Assembly (NCBI GenBank): GCA_934636825.1
Contig: CAKUBG010000040.1
Span: 1 to 12,770, forward strand
Direction: 5' to 3'
Source of the DNA: an uncultured bacterium
Lineage (GTDB): Bacteria > Vulcanimicrobiota > Xenobia > Xenobiales > Xenobiaceae
DNA length: 12,770 nt
In this document: positions 7,181 through 12,770 of the stretch, one piece after another
Layout of the letters: every line of letters starts with the position of its first letter
How positions within the stretch are numbered: the first letter of the stretch is position 1
Position numbers and translations under genes: made by a program
Notes under the pieces: model-generated
Databases searched by the model: none
Told to the model about the DNA's origin: nothing
What the model saw: only the letters and a program-made list of their open reading frames with translations

Positions 7181-7267
7181 AGCTGAATTTTTTCGCCATA
7201 TCGGTAGCGAAGGCCTCTGGCCGCCAGGCCAGTCAGCCGGAGCGTAGATATGGTAAAAAATGCAGCT
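7181..7267 (+). repeat. Long hairpin inside the structured region
   Basis: AGCTG, ATTTTTT and CCATATC (left arm 7181-7202) pair with GATATGG, AAAAAAT and CAGCT (right arm 7247-7267), giving 19 base pairs with small interruptions. The tip carries a second hairpin, GGCC-TC-TGG (7212-7220) with CCA-GGCC (7224-7230). It has no following U-tract and lies in the middle of the region, so it is not a terminator. Confidence 0.75.
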
Positions 7268-7290
7268 AACATTACGTGCTAATGGGCGGG

Positions 7291-7393
7291 CGGAACATAA
7301 TCAGCGTCGCTAAAACTAAAAAACTACGAATCAGCAAGACATAGCTAACCGACTAGCCGAACAATATCAGCGTCTCTAGGCTAAAAAACTACG
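7291..7393 (+). repeat. Flanking block L, two copies
   Basis: Copies at 7291-7328 and 7357-7393 share the pattern GAACAATATCAGCGTCTCTA, then CTAAAAAACTACG; the first copy is more diverged. A third copy at 7630-7670 follows block R2 directly. The ends AAAAACTACG are the reverse complement of the start of block R, so unit C (7429-7536) is enclosed by L on its left and R on its right as one nested palindrome. Confidence 0.75.
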
Positions 7394-7428
7394 CAACAAA
7401 ACAAGTTTACGCCATGCGTGTTAATGCA

Positions 7429-7536
7429 AAATTTATAGCCCTGTTGATTAGTTCGTTATATCCCTCCTCGAAAACATCGCTGACGCGAAAAGTTTTCTCC
7501 GGTGGGTATAACGAACGTTTTAGCGGCTATAAATTT
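7429..7536 (+). repeat. Palindromic unit C with compensatory stem changes
   Basis: P1 is AAATTTATAGCC (7429-7440) with GGCTATAAATTT (7525-7536), 12 bp perfect. P2 is GTTCGTTATA (7451-7460) with TATAACGAAC (7507-7516), 10 bp perfect. Against unit A the tip (CCTCGAAA, TCGCTGACGCGAAAA, GTTTTCTCCGGTGG) is almost unchanged, while four P1 pairs and three P2 pairs differ and both partners changed in every case. A further GAAAAC/GTTTTC pairing can form near the tip. Confidence 0.85.
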
Positions 7537-7573
7537 CATTTACGCCCACACTTTTGCGCTGCGCACACGCTAA

Positions 7574-7670
7574 CGTAGTTTTTAACCAACAGGCGGAGAC
7601 AGTGGCGAATTGAAGGCGAAGAATATTGGCCGAACAATATCAGCGTATCTAAGCTAAAAGGAACTATGCG
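7574..7670 (+). repeat. Blocks R2 and L3 joined as one hairpin
   Basis: R2 (7574-7634) runs directly into L3 (7630-7670). At the join ATATTG and CAATAT form a six-pair stem around GCCGAA, and the outer ends CGTAGTT and AACTATGCG pair imperfectly. In the upstream copy the same two halves are separated by about 260 bp holding the 19-bp hairpin, as if extra sequence had been inserted there or deleted here. Confidence 0.7.
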
Positions 7671-7697
7671 ACCAAACATATTGCGCTAAAAACGAAA

Positions 7698-7733
7698 AGA
7701 GCCAAGCAAAAGATTTGCCAGGCTCTCTTTTTT
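7698..7733 (+). terminator. Strong intrinsic terminator closing the structured region
   Basis: AGAGCC (7698-7703) pairs with GGCTCT (7721-7726), an inner GCAAA-AGA-TTTGC hairpin stacks inside, and CTTTTTT (7727-7733) follows. This is a textbook plus-strand terminator, with no protein gene within the preceding 960 bases. Confidence 0.85.
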
Positions 7734-7947
7734 GTCTGAAGATCTAAATCTCTGCAGCCTCGGAAGCTTTTTGAAAAACTGCAGAACCTCAAGCGCCGAT
7801 AAGTGTTTGCCGCGGACAGCCTAAAATCTGCCTCACTTCTCGGGCTTCTATTACTTGGACGTTCAAACAAACTTGCGCTCAGATTGGCTTTGCACTCAGG
7901 CACACACCTATCCGAACATTGATTTTTGCCAATTTTATAGCGAAATT
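7734..7947. other. Intergenic stretch with a PstI-like inverted repeat
   Basis: No credible gene is seen; a 79-codon minus-strand frame across this stretch has no family resemblance and overlaps the terminator. TCTGCAG (7751-7757) and CTGCAGA (7779-7785) form a 7-bp inverted repeat with an inner T5/A5 pairing. No clear terminator for the minus-strand gene at 7948 was found. Confidence 0.5.
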
Positions 7948-8277
7948 TTAATCGATCACTACTAAGGAATTGCTATTGCCGCTGCTATCAGTAACCCAAT
8001 TGTCGGGACGCTCATCATTTTCCCAACGGCAATCACCATCACCAGGATTGACAACGTATTTAAATTGATAGCTTTTGCCAGCATCTAAAGTAATGGTAGC
8101 GCTAAAAGATCCGTCCTTCAAAAGGGACATTTCTTTGCCTTGCTCAACCTTCCAATCGCAGAAATCGCCCACTACCACAACACGACGAGCGTTAAAATCG
8201 CCGGCCTTCTCACTGCTCAACTTAAAAGTAACTCTGCTCTTGGTGCCGGTTTTGGTGGCATTCTTAGTTATAGACAT
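7948..8277 (-). CDS. Stand-alone CBM48/isoamylase-early-set-like protein
   Basis: The 109-residue protein is a single Ig-like beta domain of the kind found at the N-terminus of glycogen-branching enzymes and in AMPK beta subunits. The diagnostic pattern is VVVVGDFCDWKVEQGKEMSL (33-52), DGSFSATITLDAGKSYQFKY (55-74), then RWENDERPDNWV (84-95) and NSNSLVVI (101-108). Trp42 and Trp85 sit where alpha-glucan-stacking aromatics usually lie. There is no catalytic domain and no signal peptide, so it is probably a cytoplasmic glycogen- or starch-binding or regulatory protein. GGAG lies about 12 bases before the ATG, slightly far. It is monocistronic, with its own promoter upstream. Binding specificity is inferred from the family only. 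Confidence 0.8.
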   Translation of the reverse strand: MSITKNATKTGTKSRVTFKLSSEKAGDFNARRVVVVGDFCDWKVEQGKEMSLLKDGSFSATITLDAGKSYQFKYVVNPGDGDCRWENDERPDNWVTDSSGNSNSLVVID

Positions 8278-8417
8278 TTTCTACTTATACTCCGCTTTAC
8301 CAAAGCTGCCCAATACCCCCAGCTACGACAGCCCAGCAAAATTTATTAGTTGCACCTTCATCTGTCCCCACCCGTATTTGACAGTACAAGCTACAAACAG
8401 CACATTTTGCCTGCTAC

Positions 8418-8446
8418 ATTCTAATAATTCGAAGACCGACTGTCAA
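8418..8446 (-). promoter_or_regulatory. Sigma-70 promoter of the CBM48-like gene
   Basis: On the minus strand a perfect -35 TTGACA (8441-8446) is followed after 17 bp by TAGAAT (8418-8423). Transcription would start near 8411, leaving a leader of about 134 bases before the ATG at 8277. Confidence 0.7.
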
Positions 8447-8777
8447 TATTAAATGTATATACAAACACAAATATTTTATATCTTCTATATTCGGTTTTAT
8501 ATGCAACTTGATGATATTTTACGTTCAAACGTACAGTTGTACAACTCTTTAACACAGAGCCAGAAAGTGCACACCGATTATCATTATTCCAAGCCGCACT
8601 TCTCCCTGAAGCCCAACTTTAAGGAGCTCCCTTTAAGGAAGGAAGACAAGTCCCAAAAAAGAAAGGAATTGAAGCCTTAATGAGAAGGTTCAGGCTTTCT
8701 GTTTTCAGCCGTTTTGGCTTCGTCGCTGCGGCTCAAATCAGAGCAAAAGTCTACAGCATAGTATTTCGGAGTTTATC
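8447..8777. other. Intergenic stretch with two adjacent palindromes
   Basis: A 75-codon plus-strand frame (8453-8680) has no recognisable features or ribosome site and is not called. ACGTT-CA-AACGT (8521-8532) and GTTGTACAAC (8536-8545) are two perfect short palindromes almost touching and may be an operator. AAGCCT/AGGCTT (about 8671-8695) forms a weak hairpin followed by TCTGTTTTC. CGGAG at 8768-8772 is the ribosome site of the next gene. Confidence 0.45.
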
Positions 8778-10037
8778 GTGCGCAGTTCTCGCATTTTGAT
8801 ATGGACATTTGTCTTTGTGCTATTTTTGGGCGGAGCAGCAGCCCTAGTTTGGTATTACACCCAAAATGAGCTTCCCCCCTCATTTGAAAGGACTATCGGT
8901 ACAGGTTTAGCAGGCAAAGGAGCCGGCGAATTAAATGAACCTACCGGCGTTACTGTCGACGCCAGCGGCAATATTTATGCCTTAGACACCAGAAATTGTC
9001 GTATTCAACGCTTCGATCCCCAAGGCAAACTTATCGACGTTTGGGGTTCCCAAGGTTCCGGCGACGCTCAGTTGCGCGAGCCTTTGCGCATCAAGTTAGC
9101 TCCCGATAATACTATTTGGGTTTCTGATACTGGCAACAATCGCTTGCTCCACTTCACTACTCAGGGCGAATATCTCGGCGAAGTCGGCTCTTTAGGCCAA
9201 GGAGAAGGCCAGTTTGCCGCTCCTATCGGTATCGCTTTCGACAGCGAAGGCTACATGTGGGTGACCGACGCTCGCAACAATCGTTTGCAACTTTTCAATC
9301 CCAAGGGCGAATTTGTCTCCGCTCTGGAAAATAACGGCTCCCTCAACTTGAACCAACCCTGGGGCCTGGACTTAAATGTTAACGACGAAATTTACGTAGC
9401 CAATACAAAATCGAACCAGATTTTAAAATTCAATGCTGACGGAGAACTTTTGCTCAAATGGGGACTTCCCGGCAAAGGCCCGGGCGAATTTGACAAACCT
9501 ACCGACGTTTTGGTTATGTACGACGGTAACGTGTTAGTTTCCGATACTGGCAATAATCGCATCCAAAAATTTACCGGCAATGGCGTCTTCATTACTGAAT
9601 GGGGCGTAGGTGGCAGCGAAAATGCCGCTTTACACCATCCGCAACAGATTTCCGAAGGTTTAGGCCAAATGTTCTATGTGGCCGACGCTGGCAGCAATCG
9701 CATTCAAATTATTCATCAACGCGATCCTATCCACTTATACGGCCCCAAGCCTGCTCCATATCCTACTGCTAAGCAGCCCAACAGAAGCGAAGGCGGCGGC
9801 GATTCTATGCTTGACGAATTTAGTTCTGACGGCAATTCCTCTAAGGCCGACGCTAAAAAGGAAAAAGACTCTGTCGACACTCAAGATTCGAAGAATTTGC
9901 GCGACAGTGCGGTCGGCAATTCTAATTCCAAAGCTTCTGACAGTAAAAGTGAAGAGAAATCAGACAAAACTTCTGCCTCCAGCAAGCAGGACAAAAACAA
10001 AAAGGCGGAAGACAATTCTCTGACAGACACTTTATAG
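8778..10037 (+). CDS. Membrane-anchored NHL-repeat (beta-propeller) protein
   Basis: The start is GTG, with CGGAG six bases upstream. Residues 6-27 form one hydrophobic segment, best read as an N-terminal anchor with the rest outside the cytoplasm. Six NHL repeats follow (about 52-81, 99-128, 147-175, 192-219, 239-267, 287-313), with repeated signatures such as VSDTGNNRIQKF, VTDARNNRLQLF and VADAGSNRIQII; six blades would close one propeller. From about 330 the chain is a Ser/Asp/Lys-rich, probably disordered tail of some 90 residues without hydrophobic segments. NHL propellers bind proteins, RNA or ligands and some act as lyases; no catalytic residues can be assigned. It lies upstream of metK in the same direction, but metK has its own promoter, so the two are probably not one operon. 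Confidence 0.85.
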   Translation: MRSSRILIWTFVFVLFLGGAAALVWYYTQNELPPSFERTIGTGLAGKGAGELNEPTGVTVDASGNIYALDTRNCRIQRFDPQGKLIDVWGSQGSGDAQLREPLRIKLAPDNTIWVSDTGNNRLLHFTTQGEYLGEVGSLGQGEGQFAAPIGIAFDSEGYMWVTDARNNRLQLFNPKGEFVSALENNGSLNLNQPWGLDLNVNDEIYVANTKSNQILKFNADGELLLKWGLPGKGPGEFDKPTDVLVMYDGNVLVSDTGNNRIQKFTGNGVFITEWGVGGSENAALHHPQQISEGLGQMFYVADAGSNRIQIIHQRDPIHLYGPKPAPYPTAKQPNRSEGGGDSMLDEFSSDGNSSKADAKKEKDSVDTQDSKNLRDSAVGNSNSKASDSKSEEKSDKTSASSKQDKNKKAEDNSLTDTL

Positions 10038-10053
10038 ATAGATAAAATAGGTC

Positions 10054-10082
10054 TGGTCAAGACAAACTCTATCTGCTAAAAT
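10054..10082 (+). promoter_or_regulatory. Promoter of metK with extended -10
   Basis: TGGTCA (10054-10059) and TAAAAT (10077-10082) are 17 bp apart, and TG one base before the -10 box makes it an extended -10. Transcription would begin near 10089, leaving a leader of about 213 bases. Confidence 0.6.
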
Positions 10083-10088
10083 GTGGCC

Positions 10089-10301
10089 GTCAATAATAGA
10101 TTTTTTTTGTAAGCTAAGTGGAGCGACACATCTAGTGCCGCTCCATTAGTTGTAACTTAGGCAGCTCTCCTTCCCCCTCAAAGTTGTGCGCCTAAAGAGG
10201 AAGAGCTTATCTTCTTGCTTTACCCCTCAGAAGTGAAGATAAGCGGCGTGTATGACAGCTTGCAAATTTAAGCTGTTAATCAATTAAGGAGCTTATTTAT
10301 T
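10089..10301 (+). promoter_or_regulatory. Structured metK leader with mutually exclusive pairings
   Basis: Hairpin 1 pairs TGGAGCG (10119-10125) with CGCTCCA (10139-10145), inside CTAAG/CTTAG. Hairpin 2 pairs AGCTCT (10163-10168) with AGAGCT (10202-10207). Hairpin 3 pairs GCTTATCTTC (10205-10214) with GAAGATAAGC (10235-10244), sharing three bases with hairpin 2. Hairpin 4 pairs ACAGCTT (10255-10261) with AAGCTGT (10270-10276). GAGCTTAT occurs twice, at 10203-10210 and overlapping the ribosome site at 10289-10296, so ATAAGC (10239-10244) could pair with either. T8 at 10101-10108 lies too near the start to be the main terminator of this leader. It does not match the SAM-I consensus; sensing of SAM or methionine is a guess from the downstream gene. 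Confidence 0.5.
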
Positions 10302-11525
10302 TTGGCTAGTAATTACGAACTTTTCACCTCAGAGTCTGTAACTGAGGGACATCCTGACAAGGTGGCCGATCAGATTTCTGATGCTATTTTGGACGCTTTT
10401 TTAGCTGAAGATCCTCAGTCCCGCGTTGCTTGCGAGACTTTCCTTCACACCGGTTGCGCTCACATTGCCGGTCAGATCACTTCTTCCGCCTACATCGATA
10501 TTGCTGACATCGTACGCAAAACCTTAGTCGAAATCGGCTACGATTGCCCCGACTACGGTATTGACGGACGCAGCTGCGGCGTGCTCATTTCTATCGACGG
10601 TCAGTCCCCCGACATCGCTCAGGGCGTAGACTGCGCTTTAGAAGTACGCGACGAAAAAGACAAGGCCGAGGAAGAGGATTCCGTAGGCGCCGGCGACCAA
10701 GGTATGATGTTTGGTTACGCTTGCGACGAAACTCCCGAGCTTATGCCCTTGCCTATTCAGCTTTCTCACGCTTTGGCTCTCCAGTTAGCTAAAGTTCGCA
10801 AGACTAACATTTTGAGTTATCTCCGTCCCGACGGCAAAACTCAGGTAACAGTCCGCTACGAAAACGGTAAACCCGTGGCTATCGACACTATCGTCATTTC
10901 CACTCAGCACGATCCCGATGTGTCCTTAGAGCAAATCCGCAAAGACATGATCGAGCATGTTATTCTTCCTATCGTGCCCGCTCAGTTCATCAAGAAGGAA
11001 GGCGACAAGATTGTCTCTCCTCGCATTTTGGTCAACCCCACCGGCCGTTTCGTTATCGGTGGCCCTCAAGGCGACACTGGTTTAACCGGACGCAAGATCA
11101 TCGTCGACACCTACGGCGGTATGGCTGCTCACGGCGGCGGCGCTTTCTCTGGCAAGGATCCGACGAAAGTTGACCGTTCCGCTTGCTACGCTGCTCGTTA
11201 CGTAGCTAAAAATATCGTAGCTGCCGGTTTAGCTTCCAGATGCGAAGTTGCTCTCGCTTACGCTATTGGCGTAGCCGAGCCCGTCAGCGTTTCTGTCGAT
11301 ACTTTCGGCACCGAAACCATCCCCGTTTCCGATATTATCGCCTTAGTACGCAAAAACTTCGATTTGCGTCCCGGTGCTATCATTCGCAAACTCAAATTGC
11401 GTCGTCCTATTTACAAAGCTTTGGCTGCCTATGGTCACTTTGGCCGCACTCTTCCTGGTGCTACTTGGGAAAAGACCGACAAAGCCGAAATTTTGCGCGA
11501 GCAAGCTGCTGAGCTTAAAAAGTAA
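10302..11525 (+). CDS. metK: S-adenosylmethionine synthetase (methionine adenosyltransferase)
   Basis: It makes S-adenosylmethionine from methionine and ATP, releasing phosphate and diphosphate, as a cytoplasmic tetramer. At 407 residues it is slightly longer than the usual 380-400. Diagnostic motifs are GHPDK (16-20, nucleotide/metal site), the hexapeptide GAGDQG (129-134), DGKTQVTV near 177-184, and the P-loop-like GGGAFSGKDPTKVDRSA (278-294), all intact. The start is TTG, chosen because AAGGAG (10286-10291) lies ten bases upstream and FTSESVTEGHPDK follows directly; no ATG fits. A non-AUG start beneath a structured leader suggests translational control. Downstream is a strong terminator, so it appears monocistronic. 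Confidence 0.97.
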   Translation: MASNYELFTSESVTEGHPDKVADQISDAILDAFLAEDPQSRVACETFLHTGCAHIAGQITSSAYIDIADIVRKTLVEIGYDCPDYGIDGRSCGVLISIDGQSPDIAQGVDCALEVRDEKDKAEEEDSVGAGDQGMMFGYACDETPELMPLPIQLSHALALQLAKVRKTNILSYLRPDGKTQVTVRYENGKPVAIDTIVISTQHDPDVSLEQIRKDMIEHVILPIVPAQFIKKEGDKIVSPRILVNPTGRFVIGGPQGDTGLTGRKIIVDTYGGMAAHGGGAFSGKDPTKVDRSACYAARYVAKNIVAAGLASRCEVALAYAIGVAEPVSVSVDTFGTETIPVSDIIALVRKNFDLRPGAIIRKLKLRRPIYKALAAYGHFGRTLPGATWEKTDKAEILREQAAELKK

Positions 11526-11567
11526 TCGCCAAGTAATTGCTGCTTAAATCAGTCTGTAGCTAATACG

Positions 11568-11608
11568 AAAAGCCCCTCCTCCAAATTTTAAAGAGGAAGG
11601 GCTTTTTT
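11568..11608 (+). terminator. Intrinsic terminator of metK, possibly bidirectional
   Basis: AAAGCCCCTCCTC pairs with GAGGAAGGGCTTT around a CAAATTTTAAA loop, followed by TTTTTT at 11603-11608. On the minus strand the same stem is followed by TTTTCG, so it may also stop the convergent gene ending at 11684. A further TTGCC-ATGA-GGCAA hairpin lies near 11619-11632. Confidence 0.9.
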
Positions 11609-11683
11609 GTCGTTTTTTTGCCATGAGGCAATTATTATTATGCGTTGACCAACATAAAGAGCCAAACGGTATTGCTACAAATT

Positions 11684-12523
11684 TTAGGGCATAAACATAT
11701 TTTTTATAAAATCAAAAAAGCCACCGTGAGCCTGTTTTTTCAAACGTTTAACTTCAGAAGCCAAGTTCTCCATGAAAGGCAAAGGACAATTTAGACGAGC
11801 GGCTTTTTCTACAGAGCGTTCAGCTATATCAAAATTTTTGTTGGCTGCCGCCGACAGAGCATGCAAATACCATAAACGAGCCCTATTTACTCCACGCTGT
11901 ACAGCTATTTGCAAAAAGTCAAAAGCTTTATTATAACGATGCAACATATAAAACATTTCGCCAATACGCTGGCACATATTTAAATCGCTTCCAAAGTAAC
12001 CTTTCCAATCTTCGGTAGCTCTTGTTGCTTCGTTAAGCAAATTGGCCTTATATAAAACAAAAATGCGTTCCATTAAATAAATGGGATCTTCGCTATTTTG
12101 CCTCACTTTTTCAGGACTGTAGACAGTTTTTACCGCTTCTTTCAGCTTATCTAAATCATTATTTTTCAAATTGTTGGCCAGAGCATAAAGCCAAGTGCTT
12201 TCCGCTTTAGCCAAATGGGGAAAAAGCTTCATATAACTCTCGCCATAATGTACCGCTTTATCAGCGTAGCCTTGAGCTAAATTGCAATGGATGAAGCCAC
12301 GTAAACCTAATATTTTATTTTTTTCTCCCTCTTCTTGGGAAGCTTTATTGTAAAAAGACAGAGCTTGTTCAAAATTGCCTTCCAAAAACATAAGATCTGC
12401 TTTAGCTAAATTTGAGTCGCTCTCGGCAGCTTCTTTGGGACTAGTGTATGTATAGTGATTATATAATTTGCTATCTTGCCAAGTGTCGGCACTACTTTTT
12501 TGTTGAGCTGATTCAGCTGCCAT
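11684..12523 (-). CDS. TPR-like helical repeat protein of unknown role
   Basis: The 279-residue protein (from ATG at 12523) is almost wholly helical. Tetratricopeptide-like pairs are visible at about residues 40-70 (KADLMFLEGNFEQALSFYNK), 72-105 (GLRGFIHCNLAQGYADKAVH) and 185-245 (EMFYMLHRYNKAFDFLQIAV, then HALSAAANKNFDIAERSVEK). It ends in a basic and aromatic tail, VKRLKKQ then FFDFIKNMFMP. There is no signal peptide, membrane segment or enzyme motif, so it probably acts as a cytoplasmic scaffold. A TTG start at 12538 would add five residues (MDFFY); the ATG is preferred, though neither has a clear ribosome site and the leader is U-rich. Its upstream region is the repeat-rich segment 12539-12770, so insertion there may have replaced its promoter. 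Confidence 0.65.
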   Translation of the reverse strand: MAAESAQQKSSADTWQDSKLYNHYTYTSPKEAAESDSNLAKADLMFLEGNFEQALSFYNKASQEEGEKNKILGLRGFIHCNLAQGYADKAVHYGESYMKLFPHLAKAESTWLYALANNLKNNDLDKLKEAVKTVYSPEKVRQNSEDPIYLMERIFVLYKANLLNEATRATEDWKGYFGSDLNMCQRIGEMFYMLHRYNKAFDFLQIAVQRGVNRARLWYLHALSAAANKNFDIAERSVEKAARLNCPLPFMENLASEVKRLKKQAHGGFFDFIKNMFMP

Positions 12524-12676
12524 GTAAAAAAAATCCAAAACGCAAAGAACTTGCGTAATTCCAAAGAATCACGCCGTCATAAAGTTTCGTATTCACCAGA
12601 AAAAGCCTGCCAAAGAATCTGGTATAACGAACTTATCAACGAGGCTATAAATTTTACATTACCGCAAGTGCCGTAA
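12512..12676 (+). pseudogene. Possible C-terminal remnant of a transposon-encoded protein
   Basis: A plus-strand frame without an ATG start ends in YSPEKACQRIWYNELINEAI plus eight more residues and a stop at 12674-12676, immediately before a CCCC hairpin. In TnpB elements the gene's 3' end overlaps the structured right end in this way. The minus strand of unit C (about 7411-7508) encodes a similar ending, PPEKTFRVSDVFEEGYNELI, with stop. I cannot show TnpB family membership from so short a piece, and the similarity may simply reflect nucleotide homology of the repeats. Confidence 0.3.
12561..12660 (-). repeat. Palindromic unit D, a diverged minus-strand relative of unit C
   Basis: The minus strand of 12623-12660 matches the left arm of unit C (7423-7460) at 34 of 38 bases without gaps, including AAATTTATAGCC and AGTTCGTTATA. 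The partner P2 arm survives imperfectly (GTTTCGTATTCACCAG at 12584-12599 against CTGGTATAACGAAC at 12619-12632), but the tip and the second P1 arm have diverged. D therefore belongs to the same repeat family as A-C, about 5 kb away. Confidence 0.7.
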
Positions 12677-12746
12677 AGCCCCTGCCTTCAGGTATGGGGA
12701 TATGAGGCACGTCCACCGAATTTGCGCAAGCAATTGAAAGTGGACG
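12668..12746. mobile_element. IS200/IS605-like right-end hairpin (possible omega-RNA end)
   Basis: GTGCC (12668-12672) and GGCAC (12706-12710) enclose the hairpin CCCCTGCC-TTCA-GGTA-T-GGGG (12679-12699, one bulged T). GCCGTAAAGCCCC, stem, then GGGG and a short tail resembles right ends of TnpB-type elements, which double as the 3' end of omega RNA. Just outside, CGTCCAC (12710-12716) and GTGGACG (12740-12746) form another 7-bp stem. No transposase or complete tnpB is present here. The hairpins are seen; the family call is from recalled pattern only. Confidence 0.4.
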
Positions 12747-12770
12747 GTTGTTGCGTAATTGCTATTTTTA

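Larger units (their letters stand above)
6729..7733 (+). ncRNA. Candidate large structured noncoding RNA locus built from repeated palindromic modules
   Basis: About 1 kb downstream of the M23-like gene has no credible protein gene on either strand but dense potential structure in a consistent order: palindromic units A and B (6741-6985), block R1 (7038-7097), hairpin CCGAAGC/GCTTCGG (7093-7110), a 19-bp stem (7181-7267), blocks L1 and L2 (7291-7393), palindromic unit C (7429-7536), block R2 plus L3 (7574-7670) and an intrinsic terminator (7698-7733). The terminator orientation implies plus-strand transcription, either read through from the M23-like gene, whose stop is 12 bp before unit A, or from an unseen promoter. 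It does not match any large RNA class I can recognise (group II intron, OLE, RNase P, tmRNA). It could instead be a cluster of nonautonomous palindromic elements that is merely transcribed. Confidence 0.45.
12551..12760 (+). repeat. 10-bp direct repeat flanking the D/IS-like segment
   Basis: TTGCGTAATT occurs at 12551-12560 and again at 12751-12760, exactly 200 bp apart, bracketing unit D and the IS-like hairpin. The first copy also forms a CGCAA/TTGCG hairpin (12541-12555). It might mark the limits of an inserted unit, though a 10-bp duplication is not typical of IS200/IS605 elements, which make none. Confidence 0.5.

Noticed and set aside
6741..7536. CRISPR array
   Set aside because: Only a few copies, about 107-118 bp long, palindromic, with no uniform spacers and no cas genes.
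6729..7733. Group II intron
   Set aside because: No domain V-like hairpin, no boundary GUGYG motif and no reverse transcriptase frame.
8075..8452. 125-codon plus-strand frame opposite the CBM48-like gene
   Set aside because: Overlaps a convincing minus-strand domain and its promoter; low-complexity translation without family features.
8453..8680. 75-codon plus-strand frame
   Set aside because: Tyr/Phe- and Lys-rich translation of AT-rich sequence, no ribosome site, no recognisable motif.
10036..10108. Attenuator made of AGATAG/CTATCT and TCTAT/ATAGA followed by T8
   Set aside because: The would-be terminator stem has only five AT-rich pairs around a loop of more than 20 bases, and the metK promoter overlaps it; noted but too weak to call.
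10089..10301. SAM-I (S-box) riboswitch upstream of metK
   Set aside because: A CTTATCTTC/GAAGATAAG stem superficially recalls the S-box start, but the conserved core after CTTATC (AGAG, GGTGGAGGGA) and the kink-turn are missing.
11240..11512. 90-codon frame within metK
   Set aside because: Arg/Ser-rich shadow frame of metK.

Overview
The window looks like a moderately AT-rich bacterial chromosome, probably an anaerobic or gut-type bacterium. MetK reads most like those of Firmicutes and related lineages, and a Mu-like phage plus a secreted LytM-type protein would fit a diderm such as a Negativicute. That placement is weak inference; no rRNA or tRNA is present.

Left part (1-1297): the early end of a Mu-like transposable phage whose body lies beyond the left edge. 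A MuA-type transposase N-terminus and a Ner-like regulator run leftward, and a c-type repressor runs rightward. Between them lie three copies of a 15-bp palindromic operator, one filling the spacer of the early promoter. Beyond the repressor are two direct repeats resembling transposase end sites, and the phage end is placed at about 1297. The next base is already inside a type I restriction specificity gene (hsdS, 1298-2289), which has lost its first ~100-150 codons. hsdR follows intact (2295-5225). No hsdM is visible; it and the hsdS 5' part are expected beyond the far prophage end.

Middle (5226-7948): a palindromic triple repeat, then a secreted protein with an altered M23/LytM domain and a long coiled coil (5457-6728). 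Next comes about 1 kb without a protein gene but with dense secondary structure: two tandem 118-bp palindromic units (A, B), a third diverged unit (C), duplicated flanking blocks, a 19-bp hairpin and a clear intrinsic terminator at 7698-7733. Stems of A and C differ by about seven compensatory base-pair changes, so structure appears to be selected. This is the best candidate for something undescribed.

Right part (7948-12770): a stand-alone CBM48-like protein on the minus strand with a good sigma-70 promoter; a membrane-anchored six-repeat NHL protein; metK, preceded by a strong promoter and a structured ~213-nt leader that could switch between alternative pairings near the ribosome binding site; a strong terminator; and a minus-strand TPR-like protein. 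The last 230 bases hold a fourth relative (D) of the palindromic element beside a hairpin resembling the right end of IS200/IS605 (TnpB) elements.

Together the window holds mobile DNA that has broken a restriction locus, envelope and housekeeping genes, and a dispersed family of palindromic elements of unknown role.
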